DNA from: HyVt-477 sp965224605
GTDB lineage: Bacteria; Pseudomonadota; Gammaproteobacteria; Thiotrichales; Thiotrichaceae
Assembly (NCBI GenBank): GCA_965224605.1
Contig: CBDCZP010000017.1
Span: forward strand, 25,890-89,889
Length of the DNA stretch: 64,000 nt
Direction: 5' to 3'
This document shows, piece after piece, positions 1-8,150 of the stretch (positions are counted from its first letter, which is position 1; each line of letters opens with the position of its first letter). Under the pieces are notes generated by a model. The model did not search any database, was not told the DNA's origin, and saw only the letters and a list, made by a program, of their open reading frames with translations. A program made the translations under genes and the position numbers.

Positions 1-82
1 ACTATAATTAGCTTGACTTGGACATGAAAACAAGGAAAATACGCGTCCTCAGCAACACCACCAAGTTTATAACTAAGATCAC

Positions 83-159
83 GCGCTGGTAGCTCAGTTG
101 GATAGAGTATCTGGCTACGAACCAGAGGGTCGGGGGTTCGAATCCTCCCCAGCGCGCCA
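83..159 (+). tRNA. tRNA-Arg (anticodon ACG)
   Basis: A full cloverleaf can be folded by hand. The 7-bp acceptor stem is GCGCTGG paired with CCAGCGC, followed by discriminator G and an encoded CCA at 157-159. The anticodon stem TCTGG/CCAGA encloses loop CTACGAA, giving anticodon ACG, which is read as ICG for arginine CGN codons after A34 deamination. The T-arm carries the canonical TTCGAAT loop. A possible weak promoter lies upstream (TTGACT at 13-18), but its -10 is poor, so the promoter is not called. tRNA-Arg genes are frequent integration sites for islands, and the next 220 bases hold a decayed open frame. Confidence 0.97.
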
Positions 160-182
160 TTTCTTTTTTTTCTAAAAAACAT

Positions 183-377
183 CCAAAAACCTTAAAGCGT
201 TCAGTAATTTTCGGGGTCGAAACCCCTCACTTCGATGATAAGATATACGCCCAGAAAAAGCTAGTCTCAGCACAATTCCGCGCAAATGTAGATGGCTATA
301 ATTCCATATATTCCAATGATTTACGAGAAATTGTAGAATCTGCTTTAACTGCTGTGTATTTATATAGGCAAAGATAA
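183..377 (+). pseudogene. Decayed open frame after tRNA-Arg, unrecognised
   Basis: This frame stays open from the tRNA to a TAA at 375-377 but has no usable start codon. Its last 50 residues have a protein-like composition, including QFRANVDGYNSIYSNDLREI followed by a short hydrophobic helix ending in LYRQR. I do not recognise the family. It could be the C-terminal remnant of a gene destroyed by an integration or deletion next to the tRNA, or simply chance. No function is proposed. Confidence 0.25.
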
Positions 378-395
378 AAGTAAGCTTAGGTTGCT

Positions 396-459
396 ATTCT
401 TTCTTTTTGGGCAAGGCGAGCAAAAGGTTAGCTTGTTTTTTTCTTTAGAAAGAAAGAAT
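396..459. repeat. Inverted repeat, 11-bp arms, between tRNA and katA
   Basis: ATTCTTTCTTT at 396-406 is perfectly complementary to AAAGAAAGAAT at 449-459, with a loop of about 42 nt. The right arm also forms a small local hairpin (TTCTTT-AG-AAAGAA, 441-454). It lies downstream of katA (minus strand) and may help end that transcript, but no clean stem followed by a T-run is present. The rest of 378-585 shows nothing I can name. Confidence 0.35.
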
Positions 460-585
460 AAGGCTTTAATCTTTCTTTTCCTTGTTGACTTCTAATCTTT
501 CAGACTCTAATTCAACTTCTGATTTTTATTTCATCTGAGGTGTCCGTCGGAAGTACTAGGCGGTAGCTATGCTCAGCGATTCTCT

Positions 586-2052
586 TTAATGTACATTCAT
601 AGCCTTCTTAATACGCTTAGCATAATCAGGATCAGCTTTAGAGAACTGCGTTAGCATACGCGCTTGAGCAGATTCACTCGCATGGACAAGACCACCCGCA
701 ATCGTCGTGGTGAGTTGTTCTTTTTGCGACTCATCCATCAACCGAAATAAATCACCGGCTTGTGTGTAGTGGTCTTCATCCTCTGCAACTGCATAACGTT
801 GAATCCATGCATTCTCCATTAACGGCATAGGTGGTTCTTCCATAGAAGGCTCTGGTACAGGTGCGCCATCATTTATCTGGTCATTTGGATAATAATTCAC
901 ACTAGAGCTTTGGATATTCATATCACCATGAGCAGGACAGGCTCCAGCCATCGCACCATCACGTTGATAATGATGCACAGGGCATTTGGCTGCATTGACA
1001 GGAAGCTGGTTTGCATTGACTCCAACTCGATAACGATGCGCATCTTGATAAGCTAATAAGCGACCTTGTAACATCTTGTCGGGTGATGCACCGATGCCAG
1101 GCACAAAGTTATTGGGTGCGAAACAAGCTTGCTCAGTCTCTGCAAAGTAGTTCTCTACATTACGATTAAACTCAAGCTGACCTACTTCAATTAAAGGGAA
1201 ATCCGCATGTGGCCATACCTTGGTAAGGTCAAAGGGGTTGATACGGTAGTCTTGTGCTTCGGCTTCCGTCATGATTTGTACTTTCGCTGTCCAACTGGGG
1301 AAGTCACCGTTATCAATCGCATTTACTAAATCTTGTTGTGCGCCAAATGGAGAGCTTTGAGCCGCCTCTTCATTGGTCAAAGATTGAATCCCTTGATTGG
1401 TTTTGAAGTGCCATTTGAACCACACACGTTCACCTTTATCATTCCAAAAACTATAAGTGTGTGAGCTAAAACCATGCATATGACGATAAGAAGCAGGGAT
1501 GCCTCGATCTGACATCAACGTGGTTATTTGATGAAGTGATTGAGGATGATTCGCCCAAAACTCAAACATCGCCGCAGGATTAGGTAGATTAGTACGGGGA
1601 TCTTTCTTCTGCGAATGGATAAAGTCTGGAAACTTTATGGCATCACGCAAAAAGAATACCGGCGTATTGTTACCCACCATGTCGTAGTTACCTTGGTCGG
1701 TATAAAACTTAAGCGCGAACCCACGAGGATCACGGGCATAATCACTAGAATCTTGTCCACCACCGACTGTGGATAAGCGTGCGAAAATAGGAGTTTGTTG
1801 CCCTTCTTCTTGCAGGAAGCTGGCAATCGTATAATCTTTTAAAGATTGACTAACGGTAAATGTTCCATAAACACCTGTGCCTCTAGCATGTACAACACGC
1901 TCAGGAATTCGCTCACGATTAAAGTGGGCTAGCTTCTCAAACGTATAATGGTTGTCGTAAGTTAATGGGCCGCGTGCGCCAACGCTAATACTATTGTCAT
2001 CATCAGCTACGGGTGTACCTGTTGCAGTAGTTAAGGTTTGTTTCTTCATCAT
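586..2052 (-). CDS. katA: Catalase (monofunctional haem catalase)
   Basis: This is a small-subunit monofunctional haem catalase (about 488 aa) that breaks hydrogen peroxide into water and oxygen in the cytosol. The N-terminal region has the TTATGTPVADDDNSISVGAR and GPLTYDNHYTFEKLAHFNRE blocks. The catalytic His lies in RVVHARG (about residue 53), the distal Asn region in NNTPVFFLRD, and the haem-ligand Tyr in RLLAYQDAHRYRVG. The C-terminal part has a Cys/His-containing stretch (CPVHHYQRDG and GACPAHGD), as is common in clade 3 enzymes. I chose the ATG at 2052 because GGGAG sits 6 nt upstream; an in-frame TTG four codons earlier overlaps that ribosome site and is unlikely. The gene stands alone, with 245 bp before it that should carry its promoter. 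Confidence 0.95.
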   Translation of the reverse strand: MMKKQTLTTATGTPVADDDNSISVGARGPLTYDNHYTFEKLAHFNRERIPERVVHARGTGVYGTFTVSQSLKDYTIASFLQEEGQQTPIFARLSTVGGGQDSSDYARDPRGFALKFYTDQGNYDMVGNNTPVFFLRDAIKFPDFIHSQKKDPRTNLPNPAAMFEFWANHPQSLHQITTLMSDRGIPASYRHMHGFSSHTYSFWNDKGERVWFKWHFKTNQGIQSLTNEEAAQSSPFGAQQDLVNAIDNGDFPSWTAKVQIMTEAEAQDYRINPFDLTKVWPHADFPLIEVGQLEFNRNVENYFAETEQACFAPNNFVPGIGASPDKMLQGRLLAYQDAHRYRVGVNANQLPVNAAKCPVHHYQRDGAMAGACPAHGDMNIQSSSVNYYPNDQINDGAPVPEPSMEEPPMPLMENAWIQRYAVAEDEDHYTQAGDLFRLMDESQKEQLTTTIAGGLVHASESAQARMLTQFSKADPDYAKRIKKAMNVH

Positions 2053-2297
2053 TTTGACTCCCAAATATAGGCTTGAATGTGGTTAGAACAAAGTAGTTTG
2101 TTCTTGGGGTTAAATACTAGAAGTAAATAATGGTTCTGTAAAATAGTATAATATGATCATATCGATCTATTAATCAGATCATCTGTTTGTTTGGTTATGA
2201 TCCAAATTATTATTATGATTGATCACAATTACTTGCTATATCCTTAACTTCAATGATCTATTACCTGAAGGCTTATATTTGCCGGAGTATTGAATGA
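2053..2297 (-). promoter_or_regulatory. katA upstream region with repeated TGATCA palindromes
   Basis: The intergenic stretch between yhbY and katA is AT-rich. It contains perfect TGATCA palindromes at 2154-2159 and 2220-2225, with further GATC-containing near copies between them (2163-2180 and 2198-2203). Peroxide-responsive regulators such as OxyR often act here, but only loose matches to the OxyR ATAG/CTAT tetrad could be made. The repeated GATC sites might instead be Dam-sensitive. No -10/-35 pair is called. Confidence 0.25.
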
Positions 2298-2585
2298 CTA
2301 GAGCACATTAGCTTTGTCTTTATTTCTACGATAGAAAACAGCAATGTGTCCGATGGTTTGTAAAAGAGTAGCTTGGTGTTTTTCGGTTAATAGCTTAATA
2401 ATGTTATTACGCTGTTCGCGATCATCCGCAATCACCTTCACTTTTATCAGCTGATGGAAGCTTAATGTGGTTTCTATTTCATCATGAATAGATTCTTTAA
2501 GACCTTTTTGCCCAATGGTAACGAGAGGGTGTAAATCGTGAGCCAATCCTTTGAGTTTTTTCTTCTGCGGGTTTGTTAGTTCCAT
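2298..2585 (-). CDS. yhbY: CRM-domain RNA-binding protein YhbY
   Basis: This 95-residue protein consists of a single CRM (YhbY) domain, which in E. coli associates with pre-50S ribosomal particles. Diagnostic features are the N-terminal KKLKGLAHDLHPLVTIGQKG block (GxxG-type loop at about residues 25-28), the SIHDEIETTL helix, and IKVKV near residue 48. The C-terminal IGHIAVFYRR strand matches the family end. It is divergent from rlmE with only 53 bp between the starts, an arrangement conserved in gammaproteobacteria, so the two promoters probably overlap. Confidence 0.93.
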   Translation of the reverse strand: MELTNPQKKKLKGLAHDLHPLVTIGQKGLKESIHDEIETTLSFHQLIKVKVIADDREQRNNIIKLLTEKHQATLLQTIGHIAVFYRRNKDKANVL

Positions 2586-2638
2586 GATAGTCTACTTGGT
2601 TGTCTGTAATGTAGTAAGTAAAACCGAGTCATCCCAAT

Positions 2639-3259
2639 ATGTCCAGAAGTAAAAGTAGCAATCAATGGTTAGATGAGCATTTCGAAGACGAATATGTCAA
2701 GCGTTCAAGGCAGGATGGCTATCGTTCACGCGCTGTTTACAAGCTGATAGAGATTCAAGAAAAAAACCGCGTTATTAAACAGGGCATGAAGATAGTTGAC
2801 TTAGGTGCTGCTCCCGGTAGTTGGAGTCAATACTGCGCTACGTTGGTGGGTGATCAGGGCAGAGTCGTTGCCAGTGATATTCTGCCGATTGACCCTTTGC
2901 CTCATGTGGAATTTGTGCAAGGTGATTTTCGTGAAGATGCGGTCTTTGATAGGTTATTAGAAACGCTGGGTGTAGAGAAATGTGATCTTGTTATTTCTGA
3001 TATGGCGCCCAATATAAGTGGAGTGGATTCTATTGATCAGCCCAAGTCTATTTATTTATGTGAACTTGCTTTAGATATGGCGGGTCGGATGCTTCAGCAG
3101 GAAGGTGTTTTTATTGCTAAGCTTTTTCAAGGTCAAGGTTCTGACGAGTTCTTGAAAGCAGTTCGAAAAATGTTTAAAAAAGTTAAGATTATAAAGCCAA
3201 AAGCATCCCGTCCACGTAGCCGTGAAGTTTATGTATTGGCACAGCAGCTTTTAGTGTAA
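2639..3259 (+). CDS. rlmE: 23S rRNA 2'-O-ribose methyltransferase RlmE
   Basis: RlmE (RrmJ/FtsJ) methylates the 2'-OH of U2552 in 23S rRNA, a late step in 50S maturation, using SAM. The 206-aa length is normal. SAM motif I is VDLGAAPGSWSQY (about residues 54-66). The catalytic Lys-Asp-Lys-Glu tetrad is visible as RSRAVYKL (K near 38), ISDMAPNISG (D near 124), IAKLFQGQG (K near 164) and SREVYVLA (E near 199). ATG at 2639 is the first in-frame ATG and gives the standard N-terminus. It sits directly before ftsH, as in E. coli. Confidence 0.96.
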   Translation: MSRSKSSNQWLDEHFEDEYVKRSRQDGYRSRAVYKLIEIQEKNRVIKQGMKIVDLGAAPGSWSQYCATLVGDQGRVVASDILPIDPLPHVEFVQGDFREDAVFDRLLETLGVEKCDLVISDMAPNISGVDSIDQPKSIYLCELALDMAGRMLQQEGVFIAKLFQGQGSDEFLKAVRKMFKKVKIIKPKASRPRSREVYVLAQQLLV

Positions 3260-3336
3260 AATTCCAAACAATCTGTCCGTGACGCTTTTAAATAACGAAG
3301 TCATATTGATATACAAGTTGAATACAAGGTAACGTT

Positions 3337-5298
3337 TTGAACGATTTAACAAAGAATATTTTAATTTGGGTTGCTATAGCAATGATGCTGATTCTGGTTT
3401 TTCAGAAGTTTCAGCAGCCTATCCAGCCATCGAGTGCATTAAATTACACGCAATTGATTAAAAAAGTGAAAGAGGGTGAGATCACAGCTGTCGACATTCA
3501 GGATCAAAAAATCTATGCCAAGACAAAAGGTAATCAGAAATACACCGTTCAAGCTTATCCCAATGATCCGCAATTAATTAATGACCTGTATGAGAATAAC
3601 GTTAACGTCAATGTTATTCCTCCTGAAAAGAATTCGTTACTATGGGAAATCATTATTAGCTGGGCGCCGTTCTTGCTAATTATTGGTCTGTGGGTTTACA
3701 TCATGCGCCAGATGCAAGGTGGCGGTGGCAAAGGTGGCCCGATGTCATTCGGAAAAAGCCGCGCAAGAATGCTGACAGAAGACCAGATAAAGGTGACTTT
3801 TGCTGATGTTGCTGGCTGTGAAGAGGCTAAAGCTGAAGTTGAAGAAGTCGTTGATTTCTTAAAAGACCCTAGCAAATTTCAAAAGCTGGGTGGAAAAATT
3901 CCTCGTGGTGTATTAATGGTGGGTCAGCCTGGTACGGGTAAAACATTACTCGCCAGAGCTATTGCAGGTGAAGCTAAAGTTCCTTTCTTTAGTATTTCCG
4001 GTTCAGACTTCGTTGAGATGTTTGTCGGTGTGGGTGCATCACGTGTACGTGATATGTTCGAAACGGCCAAGAAACATGCCCCGTGTATTATATTTATTGA
4101 TGAGATCGATGCAGTTGGTCGTCAACGTGGTGCTGGTGTGGGAGGTGGTCATGATGAACGTGAGCAAACCCTGAATCAGCTACTGGTTGAAATGGATGGT
4201 TTTGAAGGCAATGAAGGGGTTATTGTTATTGCTGCTACTAACCGTCCTGATGTGCTGGACAAAGCATTATTAAGACCTGGACGTTTTGATCGACAGGTTG
4301 TCGTTCCTTTACCTGATGTGCGCGGTCGTGAAATGATTCTTAAAGTGCATATGCGCAAAGTGCCTTTAGGTGATGATGTGAAGCCAAAATTATTGGCACG
4401 TGGAACTCCTGGATTCTCAGGTGCTGATCTTGCTAATTTGGTGAATGAAGCCGCTTTGTTTGCTGCCCGTACGGACAAGCGTACTGTCGGCATGGAAGAG
4501 TTCGAGCAGGCTAAAGACAAGATTATGATGGGCGCAGAACGTAAGTCCATGGTGATGAGCGAGAAAGAAAAGAAGCTAACGGCTTATCATGAGGCGGGTC
4601 ACGCTATCGTTGGTTTGACAGTTCCTGATCATGATCCTGTTTATAAAGTTTCAATTATTCCTCGTGGACGCGCTTTGGGTGTGACGATGTTCTTGCCAGA
4701 AGAAGATCGTTATAGTCATAGTAAACAGCATCTGGAAAGTCAGTTATCAAGCTTATATGGTGGTCGTGTCGCCGAAGAACTTATCTTTGGACATGATAGT
4801 GTAACCACTGGAGCTTCCAATGATATAGAACGCGCTACAGAAATTGCCCGTAACATGGTGACCAAATGGGGTTTATCTGATCGCATGGGGCCGTTGACTT
4901 ATAGTGAAGATGAAGGTGAAGTTTTCTTGGGACGTTCGGTAACACAACATAAGCAAATGTCTGATGATACGGCTCATGCCATTGATCAAGAAATCCGGAG
5001 CATTATTGATAAAAACTATAAACGAGCAAAACAAATCCTTACAGACAAGATGGACGTATTACATACGATGACTGATGCACTTATGAAATATGAAACCATT
5101 GACATGCATCAACTGAAAGCATTGATGGCTGGTAAAACGCCGCCACCACCTGCTGATTGGTCTGACGATGACGATGATTCTGCTGGATTATCAGCGGTTG
5201 AGACGACATCGATTGATGAAGAGGTGACTGAGCTTGATTCGACAGATAAAACTGATGATAAGGATGACAAAATCGGTGACCCTGCTAGTTCACACTAA
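3337..5298 (+). CDS. ftsH: ATP-dependent zinc metalloprotease FtsH
   Basis: FtsH is a hexameric inner-membrane AAA+ protease that removes damaged membrane proteins and short-lived regulators. Order of parts: TM1 (residues 7-24), periplasmic domain, TM2 (about 103-122), Gly-rich linker, AAA module with Walker A GQPGTGKT (about 194-202), Walker B IIFIDEIDA, SRH region ATNRPDVLDKALLRPGRFDR, then the M41 protease site HEAGH (about 416-420) with the third zinc ligand near ASNDIERA. The tail is acidic and Pro/Asp-rich. It starts with TTG at 3337: a stop precedes it in frame, the next ATG lies inside TM1, and AAGG sits about 7 nt upstream. A strong terminator follows. Confidence 0.97.
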   Translation: MNDLTKNILIWVAIAMMLILVFQKFQQPIQPSSALNYTQLIKKVKEGEITAVDIQDQKIYAKTKGNQKYTVQAYPNDPQLINDLYENNVNVNVIPPEKNSLLWEIIISWAPFLLIIGLWVYIMRQMQGGGGKGGPMSFGKSRARMLTEDQIKVTFADVAGCEEAKAEVEEVVDFLKDPSKFQKLGGKIPRGVLMVGQPGTGKTLLARAIAGEAKVPFFSISGSDFVEMFVGVGASRVRDMFETAKKHAPCIIFIDEIDAVGRQRGAGVGGGHDEREQTLNQLLVEMDGFEGNEGVIVIAATNRPDVLDKALLRPGRFDRQVVVPLPDVRGREMILKVHMRKVPLGDDVKPKLLARGTPGFSGADLANLVNEAALFAARTDKRTVGMEEFEQAKDKIMMGAERKSMVMSEKEKKLTAYHEAGHAIVGLTVPDHDPVYKVSIIPRGRALGVTMFLPEEDRYSHSKQHLESQLSSLYGGRVAEELIFGHDSVTTGASNDIERATEIARNMVTKWGLSDRMGPLTYSEDEGEVFLGRSVTQHKQMSDDTAHAIDQEIRSIIDKNYKRAKQILTDKMDVLHTMTDALMKYETIDMHQLKALMAGKTPPPPADWSDDDDDSAGLSAVETTSIDEEVTELDSTDKTDDKDDKIGDPASSH

Positions 5299-5371
5299 CC
5301 TCATCTCAGGATTACAATTTAGTCTGTGATTCTGGTTAAGCAGTTTTAATCTCAGATTGTTATTTATAATT

Positions 5372-5398
5372 AGGCGCGATTTTCGCGCCTTTTTTTTT
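5372..5398 (+). terminator. Rho-independent terminator after ftsH
   Basis: AGGCGCGA (5372-5379) pairs perfectly with TCGCGCCT (5383-5390) around a TTT loop, followed at once by nine T residues. It is a textbook intrinsic terminator for ftsH. It ends only about 10 nt before the folP start codon, so folP needs read-through or a promoter inside ftsH. Confidence 0.93.
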
Positions 5399-5408
5399 GG
5401 TTAAAAGT

Positions 5409-6236
5409 ATGTCTAATGTTACAAAAATCGAGAATGCTTCTATTACTCAAGTAATGGGTATCCTCAACGTAACACCCGATTCATTTTCTGACGGCGGTTT
5501 ATATTATTCGACGGATCAAGCCTTATCACAGGCTATGCGCATGATTAAAGAAGGAGCCAGCATTATTGATGTGGGAGGGGAGTCCACACGTCCTTGGGCT
5601 GTTGATGTGTCGTTGCAAGAAGAGCTGGATCGGGTTATTCCGGTCATCGAAAAAATAAAAAATGAGACAGACATTCAACTTTCAGTGGATACGAGTAAAG
5701 CTCAGGTAATGGATGAGGCACTTAAAAAAGGTGCTGATATGATAAATGATGTTAAAGCTTTACAAGCACCCGATACCTTGGCTGTTTGTGCATCCGCAGG
5801 CGCAAGAGTTTGTCTTATGCATATGCAAGGTCAACCTAGATCTATGCAGAATAAACCGTCTTATCAAAACGTTGTTAAAGAGGTTGCTGATTTTTTCACT
5901 CAACGTATTAATGTTTGTTTGAAAGCAGGGATGCATAGAAGTCAAATCATTCTAGATCCTGGCTTTGGTTTCGGAAAAACTCTTCAGCATAATCTTCAAT
6001 TGTTGGCTAAGCTTGATGACTTTAGCGTTTTTGGAATGCCAATTCTTGTTGGGATTTCAAGGAAAAGAATGATTTCTGAATTACTTGATGATGCGGATGT
6101 TGATGACAGGTTATATGGCAGTTTGTCAGCCGCTGTTATCGCTGCAATGAAAGGCTCTGCTATTATCCGAGTTCATGATGTAAAAGAAACAGTAGAAGCA
6201 ATAAAGGTTGTAAAAGGGGTGCAAAGATATGAGTAG
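5409..6236 (+). CDS. folP: Dihydropteroate synthase
   Basis: DHPS condenses p-aminobenzoate with dihydropterin pyrophosphate in folate synthesis and is the sulfonamide target. This 275-aa TIM barrel carries the two PROSITE-type signatures (MGILNVTPDSFSDGG near the N-terminus and DVGGESTRPWA near residue 57), then LSVDTSKAQV, LMHMQGQPRSMQ, ILDPGFGFGKTLQHN and VGISRKRM, all in normal order. I prefer ATG at 5409; an in-frame TTG at 5397 lies inside the T-run of the upstream terminator. No good ribosome site precedes the ATG, so translation initiation may be weak. The stop overlaps glmM by 8 nt. Confidence 0.96.
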   Translation: MSNVTKIENASITQVMGILNVTPDSFSDGGLYYSTDQALSQAMRMIKEGASIIDVGGESTRPWAVDVSLQEELDRVIPVIEKIKNETDIQLSVDTSKAQVMDEALKKGADMINDVKALQAPDTLAVCASAGARVCLMHMQGQPRSMQNKPSYQNVVKEVADFFTQRINVCLKAGMHRSQIILDPGFGFGKTLQHNLQLLAKLDDFSVFGMPILVGISRKRMISELLDDADVDDRLYGSLSAAVIAAMKGSAIIRVHDVKETVEAIKVVKGVQRYE

Positions 6237-7563
6237 AAAGTTTTTTGGTACAGATGGTATTCGTGGTCGTATTGGCATTTATCCTATGACCCCTGACTTT
6301 GCTCTTAAGCTCGGCTGGGCGGCGGGTAAGGTACTAGCCAAAAATTCAAATCCTCTGGTAGTGATAGGTAAAGACACCCGAATTTCTGGTTATATGTTGG
6401 AATCGGCCTTACAAGCTGGTTTAGTAGCGGCAGGTATTGATATCAAATTGGTGGGGCCAATGCCAACCCCCGCTGTTGCCTATCTAACGCGAACATTTCG
6501 AGCATCTGCGGGTATTGTGATCAGTGCTTCACATAACCCTTATTATGATAATGGGATCAAGTTTTTCTCATCCAATGGTACAAAGCTTGATGATGCGATT
6601 GAGTTAGAGATAGAAGAATATCTTGATCGTGAAATGATTACGGTTGATTCTGATCATTTAGGTCGAGCGATAAGAGTTGAAGATGCAGCGGGTCGTTATA
6701 TTGAATTCTGTAAACGTTCATTACCTAACACTGTTTTATTAAATAACCTTCGGGTCGTTGTTGATTGTGCGAATGGAGCGACCTATCACGTAGCACCAAA
6801 TGTATTCGAAGAACTGGGTGCTGAGGTAATCACTATTTTTGATAAGCCGGATGGTGTGAATATCAATCATGAGTGTGGTGCAACATCGCTAGGGAATTTA
6901 CAAAAAGCAGTAAAAACCTATCGTGCCAATATTGGTGTAGCATTAGATGGTGATGGTGATCGTTTGATGATGGTGGATCAGAAAGGAGAAGTGATTGATG
7001 GTGACGAAGTATTAGCAATTATAGCTAAACATCGGCTGGATCGTGATGGTTTGAAGTCGGATGTGGTGGGTACATTAATGAGTAATCTTGGTCTTGAAAA
7101 AGCCATCAAGAAAATGAATCTGGGTTTTCACCGCGCGGATGTAGGCGATCGTTATGTCATGGAGAAACTACGCGCATGTGGTGGTGTAATTGGTGGTGAA
7201 GGCTCTGGGCACATAATTATTCGTGATCGTATCGAAACAGGTGATGGTACCATTGCGGCACTTCAGGTTATGCATGCTTTGATTGATTCAGGCAAGCCTT
7301 TGCATGAGTTGAAAAAGGTGATGTCAAAGTATCCACAGATACTCATTAACGTGCCTATCAAAGAAAGCATTAACCTCGACGAATCTGTCGAGATTCAACA
7401 AGCAGTAAAAAACGTAGAAAAAGTTTTGGGCAATCGTGGCAGAGTGTTACTCCGCGCTTCAGGTACGGAACCCTTAATTAGGGTTATGGTTGAAGGTGAA
7501 GATCTGAATGAAACCACCGCGCTTGCTGAGCAGATAGCCGATGCGGTACGAGCCACCGCTTAG
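6229..7563 (+). CDS. glmM: Phosphoglucosamine mutase
   Basis: GlmM converts glucosamine-6-phosphate to glucosamine-1-phosphate on the path to UDP-GlcNAc for peptidoglycan and LPS. Family marks are the N-terminal KFFGTDGIRGRIG, the phosphoserine loop VISASHNPYYDNG (Ser near residue 101), the Mg2+ site ALDGDGDRLMMVD, the sugar-specificity loop GGEGSGHII, and the phosphate-binding loop LLRASGTEPLIRVMVEG. The 444-aa length is standard. The ATG overlaps the folP stop by 8 nt, which suggests translational coupling. Confidence 0.97.
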   Translation: MSRKFFGTDGIRGRIGIYPMTPDFALKLGWAAGKVLAKNSNPLVVIGKDTRISGYMLESALQAGLVAAGIDIKLVGPMPTPAVAYLTRTFRASAGIVISASHNPYYDNGIKFFSSNGTKLDDAIELEIEEYLDREMITVDSDHLGRAIRVEDAAGRYIEFCKRSLPNTVLLNNLRVVVDCANGATYHVAPNVFEELGAEVITIFDKPDGVNINHECGATSLGNLQKAVKTYRANIGVALDGDGDRLMMVDQKGEVIDGDEVLAIIAKHRLDRDGLKSDVVGTLMSNLGLEKAIKKMNLGFHRADVGDRYVMEKLRACGGVIGGEGSGHIIIRDRIETGDGTIAALQVMHALIDSGKPLHELKKVMSKYPQILINVPIKESINLDESVEIQQAVKNVEKVLGNRGRVLLRASGTEPLIRVMVEGEDLNETTALAEQIADAVRATA

Positions 7564-7609
7564 CCAAGGCTTTGGGCTAGATAGAGTTGATTGACAGTTC
7601 CAATATTTT

Positions 7610-7915
7610 TTACAGATATTTAATACGGGTTTTAAGGTCTTCTACATTGACGTTGACGTCTACAAGTGTTGCACCATCCTTGGTACAACCTGCAATAATA
7701 CCTACACCAGAAACTGGAATAAGACTATCAACCTGAAATCGACCACTTGCCTCACGTAAAAAACAGTCTTCATCAAAAAACAGATAATCTCCGTCACTTC
7801 CTATTTCATCTGATATTACCGTATCGTAACCAATGAATGTTGCGATGTCATCGTGACTAGAAATATCAATAGATTTAATGGATTTGATGTTAGGTTTTAT
7901 TAGAAAAGCTTTCAT
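7610..7915 (-). CDS. Small conserved hypothetical protein (DUF3846-like)
   Basis: This 101-residue, acidic, soluble protein has no signal peptide or membrane segment. The pattern MKAFLI near the start, IGYDTVISDEIGSDGDYLFF in the middle and GRFQVDSLIPVSGVGIIAG towards the end resembles small conserved proteins of the DUF3846 type, whose function is unknown to me. It lies alone between convergent glmM and the intergenic stretch after amtB. The family call is from memory of the pattern only. Confidence 0.6.
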   Translation of the reverse strand: MKAFLIKPNIKSIKSIDISSHDDIATFIGYDTVISDEIGSDGDYLFFDEDCFLREASGRFQVDSLIPVSGVGIIAGCTKDGATLVDVNVNVEDLKTRIKYL

Positions 7916-7976
7916 AATTGATTTCTTTAAGAGATAAAAATAGTAGCAGGGTTACTTAAGGGCATCTCTATTAATA

Positions 7977-8013
7977 AATTCAGGAAACGAACTAGATGTT
8001 CATTTCCTGAATT
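7977..8013. repeat. 37-nt hairpin between amtB and the hypothetical gene
   Basis: AATTCAGGAAA (7977-7987) is perfectly complementary to TTTCCTGAATT (8003-8013). Inside it, GAAC pairs with GTTC around a TAGAT loop, separated from the outer stem by a single C/A mismatch. No T-run follows on either strand, so it is not a classical terminator, although it could protect or end the amtB transcript. It sits right after a GGGCATCTCTATTAAT sequence (7960-7975) that matches the ends of the repeat family listed at 40360 and 49994. Confidence 0.6.
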
Positions 8014-8076
8014 ACTGACTAACCACATGATTCTTTAAGGAAATTTCTGATCAAGTCATGTCTTTATGAGTTCCAC

Positions 8077-8103
8077 GAATACTTGCACAGTCTCTTCAGG
8101 CTC
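8077..8103. repeat. Solo 27-bp copy of a MITE terminal repeat
   Basis: These 27 bases, beginning GAATACTTGCACAGTC and ending TTCAGGCTC, are identical to 17075-17101, the right terminal inverted repeat of the element at 16876-17116. No matching left end was found nearby, so this looks like a decayed or partial copy. It lies just downstream of amtB. Confidence 0.75.
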
Positions 8104-8150
8104 GCCTACGATGCTTGAAATCAACATTTAGGCGGAAGCTTGTAGCGTGT

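Noticed and set aside
2141..2230. OxyR binding site before katA
   Set aside because: ATAGAT-like tetrads occur but do not fit the ATAG-N7-CTAT spacing over four half sites. Only the TGATCA palindromes are sure.
5760..5945. Short antisense ORF within folP, and many similar short ORFs inside ftsH, gyrA, lepA and others
   Set aside because: They lie wholly within well-supported genes, have no ribosome sites or family patterns, and show skewed composition expected of shadow frames.
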